Positions 9,964 through 22,363 are shown, counted from the first letter of the stretch. The stretch is DNA of 64,000 bases from Charina bottae (GCA_023362775.1 JALMGJ010000003.1:177164274-177228273); one strand, 5' to 3'. Made by a program: numbers and translations. Notes: generated by a model from the sequence alone, not told the origin.

Positions 9964-10726
9964 CCCTAAACCTTTAAACCTGATACCCCTTCCAATAAAA
10001 TTTATGTTGTAAAACCCAAAATTTAGTTCTACTTCAGAAGCAGGTCACACTGTGTTCCGTGACATCTAGATGCTAGTATACATGCTTAAAATAGCTCTTT
10101 CCATGCGCATCTAGTTGATTTATTATTAATTTAAAACCATTTATTATCAGCCTAAAAATCTCCCAGAATACAACATAATTGTTTAAATATGACATAGAAG
10201 GAAAAGAGTTGATATAAAATAACAACTTAAATGGTTCTTGCAATGTGTATTCTCTCCAATTGGCATATGTCAAGTTAACAGCCCAGTATTCACCAGTGAA
10301 CATAAAGACCTAACCTGTGTCTTCTACAGAATGACCTCTACCGTCTCAGATTGCAGATGGGAGGTGGGAGTGCTAGTTTGTGCTCTGGCTGTGTTGCAGA
10401 AAATTAGCAGAGCAGGAAGGGGCTGAGAAAGAATCTGTTGTGTATTGCTCCATGCCCACCTTCTTCTCCAGAAGCAAGCTGGGGCGAGACGGGGAGAGGA
10501 GTTTTCAGTAGTAGTGTCCTTGTTATGAAATGCTCTGTGCCAGGAGAGTTGCGTGGCACCTGTATTGTGGTCGTTTTAGCAGCAGCTGAAGAGCTTGCTT
10601 TATTTTCCCAGGGTTCCATATATATTATTAAAATCTTGAAATAATGTAAATGTTTTAGAAAACATTTTGTGTTGTTAAGGACCCTGTCATGTTTATTTTA
10701 GTTTTTGTTGTTGAATGCTTCTATGC

Positions 10727-11010
10727 CAGTGCTTTCCAAACTGCCTTTGGCGACACACCAACGGCAGCAGCGGCAGGGGCGTGCACGCGGTGGCGGCATG
10801 CACAACGGCGGCGGCGGCCTCGTGTTTTCTGCTAAAACGCGGAAGTGCTGATGGCGCGTCGCTGCCGCTGCCACGCACACCCCTGCCGCACGCGTGCCCC
10901 TGCACCACCACCGCTGCTGCCGTTAGTGTGTCGCCAACGGCGGCAGTTTGGAAAGCACTGGCATAGAAGCATTCACTAAAGTGTCGCGACACACAGTTTG
11001 GAAAGCTATG
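10727..11010. mobile_element. hAT MITE, GCTTTCCAAACTG family, copy 2 (rearranged)
   Basis: 284 bp, flanked by the perfect 8-bp duplication TTCTATGC (10,719-10,726 and 11,011-11,018). It starts CAGTGCTTTCCAAACTG and ends CAGTTTGGAAAGCTATG. An internal inverted copy of the left end plus 14 bp of host flank lies at 10,942-10,974, pairing perfectly with 10,713-10,745. Confidence 0.85.
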
Positions 11011-11516
11011 TTCTATGCTATAACTGGAAATATGTGCACACTCTGAAAACATCCTTTTGGGGTGTACAGAAAGTGGAAATACTGGAGGTGCATGTGGTGA
11101 ATCAATATGAAAACTAGGAAGAAGAAATATGTACACTTCAGGTTAAAAATAATAGTCATAAAAATAGGAAAAAGAATAATGTTAAATTAATGCAATGAAC
11201 TGGTTCCCATCAGTGCTTTGATTGACCCGGTAAGACCCAATCTATTCATAACTCCCCTATATGCAGGTGATTTAAATGAGCGCTCGCTAGGCATGACTGA
11301 GGGTGAAATTCAGTTTGACATTGAGATCTGGCCTCATCTTTTAAGTTGAGCATCTCTGGTTGTGCTCTGGGGCCAATTATTATGATTAATGGAACCAGAA
11401 CCAGGATAATTTCACTGTGGGACCTGGATCTAAACCAATATTTTTAACTAATAATTTTTCTGAGAATTTCTAAGATATTGCTATTCATATTGCTATTCAT
11501 ATTCATATATATATAT

Positions 11517-13101
11517 ATAAGCTGCTCAAAAAAATAAAGGGAACACTGAAATAAGACATCCTAGATCTGAATGAATGAAATATTCGTATTAATTACTTTG
11601 TTCATTACATAGTTGAATGTGCTGACAACAAAATCACACAAAAAGCAATGGAAATCAAATGTAAGCAACCCCTGGAGGTCTGGATGTGGAGTTACACTCA
11701 AAAATTAAAGTGGAAAAGAACACTACAGGCTGATCCAACGTTGATGTAATATCCTTAAAACAAGTCAAAATGAGGCTCAGTAGTGTGTGTGGCCTCCACG
11801 TGCCTGTATGACCTCCCTACAACGCCTGGGCATGCTCCTGATGAGGTGGCGGATGGTCTCCTGAGGGATCTCCTCCCACACCTGGACTAAAGCATCCCCC
11901 AACTCCTGGACAGTCTGTGGTGCAACGTGGCGTTGGTGGATGGAGCGAGACATGATGTCCCAGATGTGCTCAATTGGATTCAGGTCTGGGGAACGGGCGG
12001 GCCAGTCCATAGCATCAATGCCTTCGTCTTGCAGGAACTGCTGGCACACTCCAGCCACATGAGGTCTAGCATTGTCTTGCATTAGGAGGAACCCAGGGCC
12101 AACCGCACCAGCATATGGTCTCACAAGGGGTCTGAGGATCTCATCTCGGTACCTAATGGCAGTCAGGCTACCTCTGGCGAGCACATGGAGGGCTGTGCGG
12201 CCCCCTAAAGAAATGCCACCCCACACCATTACTGACCCACTGCCAAACTGGTCATGCTGGAGGATGTTGCAGGCAGCAGAATGTTCTCCACGGCGTCTCC
12301 AGACCCTGTCACGTCTGTCACATGTGCTCAGTGTGAACCTGCTTTCATCTGTGAAGAGCACAGGGCACCAGTGGCGAAGTTGCCAATCTTGTGTTCTCTG
12401 GCAAATGCCAAACGTCCTGCACGGTGTTGGGCTGTAAGCACAACCCCCACCTGTGGACGTCGGGCCCTCATACCACCCTCATGGAGTCTGTTTATGACCG
12501 TTTGAGCAGCCACACGCACATTTGTGGCCCACTGGAGGTCATTTTGCAGGGCTCTGGCAGTGCTCCTCCTGTCCCTCCTTGCACAAAGGCGGAGGTAGCG
12601 GTCCTGCTGCTGGGTTGTTGCCCTCCTACGGCCTCCTCCACGTCTCCTGATGTACTGACCTGTCTCCTGGTAGCGCCTCCATGCTCTGGACACTACGCTG
12701 ACAGACACAGCAAAAACGTCTTGCCACAGCTCGCATTGATGTGCCATCCTGGATGAGCTGCACTACCTGAGCCACTTGTGTGGGTTGTAGACTCCGTCTC
12801 ATGCTACCACTAGAGTGGAAGCACCGCCAGCATTCAAAAGTGACCAAACCATCAGCCAGAAAGCATAGGAACTGAGAAGTGGTCTGTGGTCACCACCTGC
12901 AGATCCACTCCTTTATTGGGGATGTCTTGCTAACTGCCTATGCTTTCCGCCTGTTGTCTATTCCATGTGCACAACAGCATGTGAAATTGATTGTCAATCA
13001 GTGTTGCTACCTAAGTGGACAGTTTGATTTCACGGAAGTGTGATTGACTTGGACTTTCATTGTGTTGTTTCAGTGTTCCCTTTATTTTTTTGAGCAGTGT
13101 A
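11517..13101 (-). mobile_element. Tc1-type DNA transposon, nearly intact
   Basis: Terminal inverted repeats CTGCTCAAAAAAATAAAGGG (11,523) and its complement ending at about 13,097, with TA on both sides. The minus strand encodes a transposase. The catalytic part is open from 12,361 to 11,777 with DES near its start, MQDNARPH, and DWPARSPDLNPIEHIW, i.e. a DD34E-type triad. The N-terminal DNA-binding part lies upstream in two other frames. The type matches Tc1 elements reported from lampreys and fishes; that link is from memory of the family. Confidence 0.92.
11777..12847 (-). pseudogene. Tc1 transposase with two frameshifts
   Basis: Reading down the minus strand, the frame opens near 12,799 ([14 protein letters not shown]), continues to about 12,720, shifts by an apparent 1-bp insertion in a T run (around 12,715), continues through [15 protein letters not shown] and [15 protein letters not shown], then shifts again near 12,395 through an apparent 1-bp deletion just before the catalytic segment (LFTDESRF). 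The C-terminal 194 codons are uninterrupted and retain all three acidic motifs. With only two small indels it is inactive as read but young. Sequencing error at either site cannot be excluded. Confidence 0.85.
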
Positions 13102-13102
13102 T

Positions 13103-13132
13103 AGAGAGGGAGAGGGAGAGGGAGAGGGAGGT
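13103..13132. repeat. (GAGAGG)n simple repeat
   Basis: About five copies of gagagg or ggagag directly next to the Tc1 right end. Confidence 0.85.
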
Positions 13133-16100
13133 CATTTTCTCCTGAGAAAAATATTTACTTACACTTGTGCATTAAGTAAACAGGGAGCTTCCTGACAAGG
13201 CTTTTATCATGCAAATTCTCAGTCATCCTTCCCTCCCTGGTCCCATTCAGAGCAATACTCCCTTTAGTTGGGGCCATTTTCCTTCTCCTTGTATTATAAA
13301 TGAATGCTTACAAGTATTCTCATTCCCCATTTCACCTGCCCACATAGCTGGAAGCTTTGGGTGCTTCCAGACAAGGATGTTATTGTGCAACCCTACAGCT
13401 TGATTCATGGCATGTTGTAGGAGGAGGATCAGATGCCCTCTTCTGTTGGTAACCCTTGCATGATTTCCCACTGTGTCTTCTTGCCACCACCAAGAAGAGG
13501 AGGAGGAGGAGGAGGAGAGGCTTTTGACTGCAAGCACTAGGAATTGTCAATCTTGAAGCTCTGGTTGTCAAAATTACTCTGAAAATTAAATTTCATTTTC
13601 TAATTTTATGGAAAGTAACACGACCAAAGGCTCTGCAGCTGAGTAGTTCTCTCTTCTTCACAGCACTTTGAGGACTGAAGACAGCATTACAGTCGTTTTT
13701 TTAAGTGTCTTGTGGAAAGGCAAACCAAATGCACTTAACTTTATATGCATACAGTAAACATTTTAGTAAGTATTCCTATTGTCTGGTGGGGAAAAAGAAT
13801 GAGTGTGTTTGTTGGAATAATGGTATTCAAAGGTATTTGCCTTTTTACTTCCCCCCCACCCTCTGACATAGGAACATTTTTTAAAATTTGCTTATTTCTA
13901 GCAGAGTTACTGTATGGCGTTAATGTGCCAGTAGGTGTCAGAGCTAGCACTGAAAATAAATGTGCATTGTCTATTTTGTTTTCCAGCTTACAATAGGTCA
14001 TTGGTGCTTGAGGCATTTCAGCTGCAACTTGCCTTGCTTATAGGCAAATCAGAGTTCTTGTTGGTACAGCAGTTGAATGTAACCAATAAATTCAGAGAAT
14101 TAGAAAAAAAAACAGGGCTATTTTTGAATAGCATGCATATTATTGTTAATGCTTTCCTAACAATAATATCCATATTGTTTTTCTGTATTGATTAATCTGA
14201 ATTAAAATCATATGCAAGTAGACTAGGCATATGCTTCCTCCCATATTTTATAAATAACTTATTTTTCACTATTCACATTCCATTTTAACAAGACTTGCTC
14301 ATGCAGGCAAGACTAATTCAATTAATGAAAGCTTGCTAGTCTTTCCGTTCACTGCCTGTTTCTCGATTCATTTCCTGCTTTGCTCCACCTGTTATGCATG
14401 ATCAACAGGAAAGAACATGCCTTGGATAATAAGTGTTGTTTTAAATTTGAAGGCACCGCTAAAAAAATGCCTACGCTGAAAAACTTTATGGAAAACCACT
14501 GTGTGAAAAATCCAAACGAACCACAGTGTGTATCACGCACAATGTTACTTTGCCAAATTTACTAAAAACTAACTTTAAAACTTTGTATGCTTAGCTTGGC
14601 TAAAGGAGGATAGAATGGCAGTGCCAGCAAGTACATGAAAGGAAATACAGTAAGTATTTCCTTTATTTGCATAATTTAAATACATCTCAGATTTCAGCAT
14701 TTTTAAATTTCAGAGTTGGGAACCCAAAGAAGAATGTTCTCCCTTTCATTGCGCCATCTTATCTCATTTATGGAATGACGTGTTCAGACAATGTTGTCTT
14801 TATAAGTCTCCCATGTTTTTCCATCCCATCTTTTTGCTTATCAGAAAAAAGTCTGCTAAGGAATAAAAGATGGAATGGCTCCACAATGGCTTTTAACAGG
14901 AGTACTTAGAGATGTTTCTTGTAATGTTTAATTCTGCTATTGGTGAAATGAGTGTGATTGGTCTGTCACTACTGACCAGTGAACAAGTCAGTAGATACCC
15001 ACTGACATACCTGAGTTACATTCTTTCATTTATTGTTTGGATAAAAGCTGCCTCTTCATGTTTTCTTCAGCTTTTGTTCTTAGATCTGATGAGTTGCCCC
15101 TTTTGTTTTATCCTTTCAGTATTAGAGTCTATGGGAGTGGGTGGTCATAATACATTCAATTAATTAAATAAGTAAACCTCTACACAAATACACAGCACTT
15201 GCATAATCTTCAAACACCAGCTCTACAAATGTTGTGTTGTTTTTAAATAATGTTGGTTATTCTTTGATATTAGGCCATTTGCAATATGGCTGGTTTGTAT
15301 TATACTGTTTGAAGTATACAGCAAGAACTCACTGAAGCTCAAACTTTCATGTTTGTGTCAGTCAGAGAAAGCTGGTAACATCAAACATTGTTTGATTATA
15401 AATTCATGTTTTTCTACACAGAGGCAAATAATTCACCCCTTCAAAGTGGATCTCCGCGAAAGAAAAGGACCAGAGGCAACTGTTCAGAGTTAAACAATTT
15501 GAAAAGATAGCAATAAATAAACATCTTCCTGAAACAAATCCTAGAAAAAAACAGATAAATTGTTAGTTACCACCCATTGACTCCTGTATTTTTCCAAGAA
15601 AATCACATAAATACACAATATGTCTGGCTACATTAACAGCAATTTTCTCTCTGACACTCTATGGAAGCAAAAGTTGGGAAGCAGAATAGAAGGAGCAGTG
15701 ACATTTTTGAAGTTTGGTGTTGGAGTAAACTGCAGAGAATAAATACCAGGGATAGCCAAGAAAACAAACAAATGGGTCACAGAACAAATCAACCCCGAGC
15801 TATTACTTGAGGCACAAATTCCTACCAGACTCAAATTTTCATACTTTTGATACATTATGGAAAGACACAGCTCCTTTGAATAGTCCAGAATGCTGGAAAA
15901 ATGGATGGAAAGAGATGGCGAGGATGACCAGCAGCAAGGCAGTCTCTCTTAAAGTGGTGATTGGAGCACCATTGGAAGACATGAAGGGCCAGGTTGGTAG
16001 ACCGTATTTAATTTTAAAGGGCAAGATTTAACACCTTGAGAATTCAGGTGGGCCTGACTTCTTAGGCAGTATAACTTGCCTAAGGCTGGTTGCCTAGGAC

Positions 16101-17015
16101 CACTACTTAAGACAGAGTGGACTGTTAAAATGTGTTGCAGTACAGCACTACAAGATTGCTGGAAGATAAATTCATGGCTAAATGTACTCTACTTGCAATT
16201 TAGCCACTGACAAAACAACTTTCTCTCAAAAAGGAAGATTAGGAATGTGGCACAGCATGGCTGGAGAACCATCAGTGTTATAGTACATTCCTATATTAGA
16301 TTATTATTGCCACACTAGCAAATTGCAGTTTATATAATGATTACACAAATGGAAGATTTAGGCAAGTGAAGACATTCTGTTTTTTAAAACAGAATGTCTT
16401 CAAGTTATTTGTCATAGAAATTGGCAAGCCAAATTCATTGCGAAATTACAAACAGATTCCTGAAGTCATTTCCTTTTGGGCACAGAAAGAATGACTACCC
16501 CCACTCCCACATTACTTAGTGTACAGCATTTTCGTTGCTTCATTCTAGTCACTACATAAACAAAACCAAACACATTGTTCTCAATAACACTAGAATAAAT
16601 ATCTGTAAGTCCTTATGTTTCATTGTTGTTGTTAGGTCCACTGCATATTTGGATCCCTCTCAAAAAAGAAAAAAAATGTTGATTTTCCAAATACTTCTGT
16701 GCCATAGTTAGTGAAATCTGTTCAACTGCATTGCCAGAAATCCTGCTGCATGATTTAAAGGCTCATTATTCACAAGCTGATCAGAAACAGGATCAGAGCC
16801 CAATGGTACTGACAATACCATAGGCATCTGCATGATTTCAGGAGCCAAGAAAATGTATAATGTTATTCCTCCAAGTTTCGACCCATGTTTATTTTAATCA
16901 AACCAAGATAATATGCAGTGATCAGTACTTGAAAACATTGTCCAGTACATAACAATATTAATCTTCAAAAATGATCCTAAGTAGACCTTCAGTGCCATTA
17001 TAGATACTACGATTG
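13133..17015. other. Intergenic, mostly unassigned
   Basis: AT-rich DNA between THOC1 and the 3' end of COLEC12. The open frames here are short and show no domains. A short GGA-rich tract is at 13,495-13,517 and a perfect 17-bp-arm hairpin is at 16,367-16,402. I see no other supported feature. Confidence 0.6.
16367..16402. repeat. Perfect short hairpin
   Basis: TGAAGACATTCTGTTTT, a 2-base loop, then its exact 17-bp complement. No terminator or known RNA context is visible. Confidence 0.85.
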
Positions 17016-17019
17016 CCAG

Positions 17020-18655
17020 CAAAGGAGATTGTTACCTTGTTGTGGTGCTGGAGCTTGAGCACCTCAATGACGCCATGAGCTAAACCGTGAAGGGACACCC
17101 AAGACGGGAAGGTCATGGCAGAGAGGTCAGACTAAATACGATCCCTGGGGAAGGTAACGGCAACCCACCCCAGTATTCTTGCCGTGAAAACTAAATGGAT
17201 CAGTACAACCAGAGATATGTCGGTATACCATCGGAAGATGGGACTCCCAGGTCGGAAGATGGTCAAAATGCTACTGAGGAGGAACAGAGGATAAGTTCAA
17301 CTAGCCCCAGATGTGATGACGCAGCTAGCTCAAAGCCGAAAGGACGGCTAGCTGGCTAGCTAGCTAGCTAGCTAGCTAGGTGCTGGTGGTGCTGGTGGTG
17401 AACGGCTAGCTAGCTAGGTGCTGGTGGTGAACGACGAATCCGATGTTCTAAAGATCAACACACCATAGGAACCTGGAATGTAAGATCTATGAGCCAGGGC
17501 AAATTGGATGTGGTTATTGGTGAGATGGCGAGATTAAATATAGACATTTTGGGTGTCAGTGAACTGAAAAGGACTGGAATGGGCCACTTCACGTCAGATA
17601 ACCACCAGATCTACTACTGTGGACAAGAGGGTCACAGAAGAAATGGAGTAGTTCATAATTAATAATAAAGTGGCTAAAGCAGTGCTTGGATACAATCCAA
17701 AAAACGATAGAATGATCTCAATTCGAATTCAGGGTAAGCCATTTAACATCACAGTGATCCAAATATACGCCCCAACCACAGATGCTGAAGAAGCAGAAGT
17801 AGATCAGTTCTATGAAGATCTGCAGCACCTACTGGATAATACGCCAAAAAGAGATGTTATTTTCATTACAAGAGACTGGAATGCTAAGGTGGGTGGTCAA
17901 ATGACACCTGGAATTACAGGCAAGCATGGTCTGTGAGAACAAAATGAAGCGGGACATAGGCTGATAGAATTTTGCCAAGACAATTCACTGTGCATAACAA
18001 ACACACTCTTCCAGCAACCTAAAAGACGACTTTATAGATGGACTTCACCAGATGGTCGACACCAAAATCAGATTGACTACATCCTTTGTAGCCAAAAGTG
18101 GCGGACATCTATACAGTCAGTAAAAACAAGACGTGGAGCTGACTGTAGTTCAGATCACGAACTTCTTATTGCACAATTTAGAATCAGACTAAAGAGAATA
18201 GGGAAGACCCACAGATCAGTTAGATATGAGCTCACTAATATTCCTAATGAATATGCAGTGGAGGTGAAGAATAGATTTAAGGGACTAGATTTAGTAGATA
18301 GGGTCCTGGAAGAACTATGGACAGAAATTCGCAACATTGTTCAGGAGGCGGCAACAAAAAACGTCCCAAAGAAAAAGAAAACCAAGAAGGCAAGATGGCT
18401 GTCTGCTGAGACACTGGAAGTAGCCCAAGAAAGAAGGAAAGCAAAAGGCAACAGTGACAGGGAGATATGCCCAATTAAATGCAAAATTCCAGAGGTTAGC
18501 CAGAAGAGATAAGGAATCATTTTTAAACAAGCAATGCACGGAAGTAGAAGAAGATAATAGAATAGGAAGGACAAGAGACCTCTTCCAGAAAATTAGAAAC
18601 ATTGGAAGTAAATTCCAGGCAATTTACCTAAAAAGGTGTTTAGGGAAACTCTAAA
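17020..18655 (+). mobile_element. BovB (RTE clade) LINE, 5' half
   Basis: Starts with a 5' leader containing ttgttaccttgttgtggtgc and runs into an apurinic-type endonuclease frame: GTWNVRSMSQGKLDVV, DILGVSELKRTGMG, then NDRMISIRIQGKPFNITV, YAPTTDAEEAEVDQFYED, DWNAKVGG and SDHELLIAQFR, all BovB hallmarks. It is dead: a stop truncates the first part near 17,660, GDWNAK has become RDWNAK, and there is a stop at about 17,935 and frameshifts near 18,480. The reverse transcriptase is absent; homology ends near 18,655. A separate BovB 3' end on the minus strand lies at 59,218-59,420. A GCTA/CTAG-rich tract interrupts the leader at 17,340-17,430. Confidence 0.88.
17345..17430. repeat. (GCTA)n and gctggtggt repeats
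   Basis: Runs of gctagcta followed by ggtgctggtggtgaacg, partly duplicated, inside the BovB leader. Confidence 0.8.
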
Positions 18656-18689
18656 GAATCAATTACTGGGCACATTTCAAAATGCTAGG

Positions 18690-19110
18690 TATCACCTTTA
18701 CAGTCACATATGACTCAGGAGCTGGCTATCTATGAGATCACCTATTCCAAGTAGCAAACTGCAAAAAAGGATTGCTCTGGGTCCCAATCTCTAGGGACTG
18801 TTGTCATTGGGGGCCACAGGGGCAGATCTTCTCAGTCACTGCCCCCCTTCTCTAAAACAGTATATCCCAGAGATTGGAGTCCCACCCCACTATGGTTCTT
18901 AAGGGCCATTAAGACCTGGTGCTTCCAAGGGGCCTTTGAGAATATTGGTTCCTCCTTGAGAAGAGTTGTTTGTCATTTTTGTTTTGACTGTTCTTTAGGG
19001 GCACATTGTAATGGGCTATTTTATGTTACTGGACATTGGAGTTTAAGTGGCTCAGAGTCATTTGTGACTGGAGCAACATGTAAGCCTCAGCAAATAAATA
19101 AATAACTTGC
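18690..19110 (+). mobile_element. Possible LINE 3' fragment
   Basis: Contains gtggctcagagtcatttgtg and ends in caaataaataaataa, resembling the 3' ends of L2/CR1-type elements elsewhere in the window. No coding similarity was recognised, so the assignment is weak. Confidence 0.35.
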
Positions 19111-20375
19111 CTGTTATTCTATTTCAAACTAATTGAGAATCTGCTTTGGTACTAGTGAAGGAGATACAGAAGGATGTTAGAGATAGAAAGGAAAGGTTTT
19201 GTACATTATTTAACTAACAGCACAGATCACAGCAACAAGTTATCCTAATGTGAAAAAGTTTCAAAGGAAAAGTTAATTACTTCAATATATTAATTGTTTT
19301 GATATTTCTGAGTTTATCAAACATTCTTTTTAGGTACCCACATTGTATCCAGATCTGCAGCAAAATGATTGCAGATACTTATTTTAAATATAAATGTTCA
19401 CAAACAATCATAGTGTCAATTTTACAAACAAAAATCATGTAAATACTATATATGTCAACATGTGTGACTTGCCTTTTATTTTCAGTGTAATTTTATGTTA
19501 AGCACAATCCATTACTGAACACTGTGGAAGTACAGAAAGTCTTAGTACTACTGTAGTATTTTTGCCACTTGATCTACCAAACTAGATGTTGCATGATACT
19601 GAACTTTTCCCCAATGCCTCACATTTTGCTTTCTTCCTTTTTTCTTCCTTTTCTCCAAAGCAACTTCTTGTTGACAAACAACAGGAAAGCAACTGTGGCA
19701 TGGAATGGTTAACCATTTTCTGACAAGTGCTTTTCCGTGTGGAAGAAAAAGCTGCAACTTGGAGGGGCTGAACTGGAGCAGAAAAAAGTATAGTTGGGAA
19801 ACGGCAAAGTCTATTGGTGCCTCCTTTCCACTCCCCCAGGGTTGGGTATACCAAAAGACATTAGGAACAAGTTGCACACATCTATCAGAAATATCTATTT
19901 TGGTTAAAGCCTTTATTTGTTAGTCTTAAATCTTGTCCCCAATGCTCTGAAGCCCATCACACCAATAGAAATTGCCTACACATGAAGGAAATAACAGGAA
20001 CATAAAAACATACTTTATATTAGGTCCTGTTAGGCAGTTAGCCCACCAAGCTGTGCATGATACTAGCTAGTAAAATTCCCCAGGACCCTGGGCAAAGTCC
20101 TGTCTTATCTTTGACTACTTGATTATTTTAACTGGAATCAGGAAGAATGAATCAGGGATTTTCTACATGGAAACTATGTACTTTACTGGTTAATTTTAAT
20201 CCCTTCCTTCAAGTCTATTGCTAGACTTTCATCTCCCTGGAGTTCTGCTACTGTAGTCAATGGGGCCAATTCAGAAAAACAGGCATGTTGTCTTTGGGAT
20301 CATAACCTTGTGTATGTTCTTGCAAAAAAGACTGCAAATGCAATCTAAAATCAATTTCAAAGGTTACTAAACCTG
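19111..20375. other. Downstream flank of COLEC12, unassigned
   Basis: AT-rich sequence with no recognised gene or repeat. The minus-strand open frames around 19,550-19,880 have no domain. Part could be a longer COLEC12 3' UTR, because another AATAAA (minus strand) occurs near 19,912. Confidence 0.4.
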
Positions 20376-20379
20376 GGTA

Positions 20380-20982
20380 ATTTATTCCAGACAGTTATTT
20401 CTAGTGAATGATAAGTATTATCAACGATGGTTTTTTTTTACTTCTATTTACTATATTTATATAAAAAGGCAATTAAATCAATAGGCAAAATTTTGTACAA
20501 AAATACAGAATTTTAAAAGCTTTAAAAAGTATATTCTATATTACTGATCAGAACTGGACTATATATATTTTTATATAAAATTTATATAAATTTATACATG
20601 TATATTTATATAAATTGCCAATATTTGGGAATTTAGCAAGTGGCTGCTTTGTTTACACAGTAGCTTTGTATTTTTTGTCTTCCTAGAGTAGTAAGGTCAT
20701 AATTTGTAATCAGCTTGCTATAGTCTATTTCTTACCAGAACATATCTTCTGCTTTATGACTGAGGAGAATCTACAGGTAGTTCTGTCCAACTGCATTTTC
20801 AATCAACATGTTTGTGCAACAGGTTGTAAATCCCCTGAAAAATTAGAAGATGTGGAGGACAAATTGTGCTGATAAAGTTCATTCATCAAAGTTCTCAGTG
20901 CTTCTTCTCTTAGTTGGGTGATGGTTCAGTCCCAGATGAATTTCTTTGCAAAGAAAATGTCAGTCACTTGGCCCACAACCCA
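20380..20982 (-). other. COLEC12 3' UTR (inferred)
   Basis: Follows the terminal coding exon. A minus-strand AATAAA at 20,381-20,386 (plus-strand tttatt) gives a 3' UTR of about 600 bp if used. No transcript evidence is available here, and a second signal near 19,912 would give a longer one. Confidence 0.45.
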
Positions 20983-21002
20983 TTACGATCCTGGAGGCTG
21001 AG
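20983..21002 (-). CDS. COLEC12: COLEC12 terminal coding exon
   Basis: Twenty coding bases preceded by a strong acceptor (ttttcctttcctgttgcag). Joined in phase to the lectin exon at 21,753 they give ...EKAQPPGS then TAA. The resulting tail after the last lectin cysteine is 12 residues, the same length as in human COLEC12. The alternative is read-through of the upstream donor, giving ...EKGMLEP and a TGA at 21,736-21,738. The spliced form is preferred for its strong acceptor and matching length. Confidence 0.7.
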
Positions 21003-21752
21003 CTGCAACAGGAAAGGAAAAGTAACAAGTGTTACAAAGGTAAAACTTGGTTTTAAAAACCAGAAACCAATACCAGAACTGTAAGTTGCACTGATGAGTA
21101 CTGCCTTCCAAACCCATGTCAGTTCATATCCAGTCAAAATACAAATACGAGAATGGTAGGAAGGAGGACATTTGATGTGAAAATCAGTGGGCATCAATTG
21201 CAGGTTGAGGAAAGAAAGAGGAGAGGACCACCTCATGTCCATTGCCAATGAACCCTCAGGCCACTCCAATCAGTTTCACTCTTGAAACACAGAACTGGGG
21301 GGGAAAAACCTTCCATCCACTGATTCTTCTCTGCAAGTAATCCTTCCCCCCCCTCCACATTGGGTCCTGTTGCTTATAGCTTTTCTGCATATTTGAATTC
21401 TGAAACTACACCACTGTCTTTTAGGCGTTAACTGGAAAAAGTAAATTACTGCATTATTTTTCTTCATAATTAGCTGGGCATGTTTTAGAACACTTGACTG
21501 CCAAATGTATGTAACATAGTAAGAGTATCTGTGTAATCTTGGAATACTTGCCAATGGTTTAAAGACTCAGTGGCCTGAACAACAGAAGCAGCTAAGGAGA
21601 AGGTTTAAAGGACTGATCTTCAGTCCTCTTCCAAGATCATCTAATTGTATGAGCAGGGCATTCGATTCCCCTTTGTCCCAGCTGTGGAAACTTGGTTTGG
21701 TATAGGCCTTTGTGGTAAATGTGAATGCATTCAATTCAAGGCTCTAGCATAC

Positions 21753-21898
21753 CTTTTTCCATATCTTGTTCACAAATAAAACTGTTAACATCTTCACAGT
21801 GAAAGTCATTCCAGAGCCCAGCATGGATTAGCCCAGCACAATCTTCCCCTGGCCCATGGCCATGTTTCCAGTTATCAGGCTGTCCGGCACTCCAGTTT
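21753..21898 (-). CDS. COLEC12: COLEC12 lectin-domain exon 3 (QPD/WND core)
   Basis: Encodes the ligand-binding end of the C-type lectin domain: NWSAGQPDNWKHGHGPGEDC, then AGLIHAGLWNDFHCEDV and NSFICEQDMEK. QPD in the long loop is the galactose-type specificity motif and WND is the second calcium-site motif; both are intact, as are the three cysteines expected here. The exon is 146 bp with acceptor ...ttgcaag and donor AAAAAG followed by gtatgc. COLEC12 is a type II membrane scavenger receptor that binds oxidised LDL, microbial and galactose-type glycan ligands. Confidence 0.95.
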
Positions 21899-22309
21899 CT
21901 TGCAATAAAACAGAAAATGCATCGTTCCATAACCAAGCCATCATGTGACAATGTGACAGAGGAGATTAATAAATTTCAAAAACAAAACAAAAAGCAAACA
22001 ATCTTTCCTAAAGCAGAAAACATACTCCTTAACAAACAGTGCGTGACTGTTCCTGGAAATGGAAAACAGCTGGGCTTTAGAGATGGGAATCAATTGGACA
22101 AATCGCTAAAGCTCAAAAGCCTAACATTAGACCAAGAATTCTGTTTTGGTTTTGGACTGCACATAGACACATGTAGAGAGAGTGATCCATCCATGGGATT
22201 GTGTTTGTTTGTTTCATCTACAGCTGCAGATGAGCTACTAAGATATAAATACACCTTCCTGTTGGGTTTATATACATCTCCAAATCAAAATAAAATGAAT
22301 AGTTTCTTG

Positions 22310-22314
22310 TTATA

Positions 22315-22363
<49 letters not shown>

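Noticed and set aside
9876..9969. Short peptide beginning MSGGRQGERARVKG that resembles a histone H2A N-terminus
   Set aside because: Only about a dozen residues are similar, and the sequence then runs into the hAT terminal repeat; too short to support histone capture.
19548..19877. Overlapping minus-strand open frames of about 100 codons downstream of COLEC12
   Set aside because: No recognisable domain or start context; possibly distal 3' UTR or intergenic.
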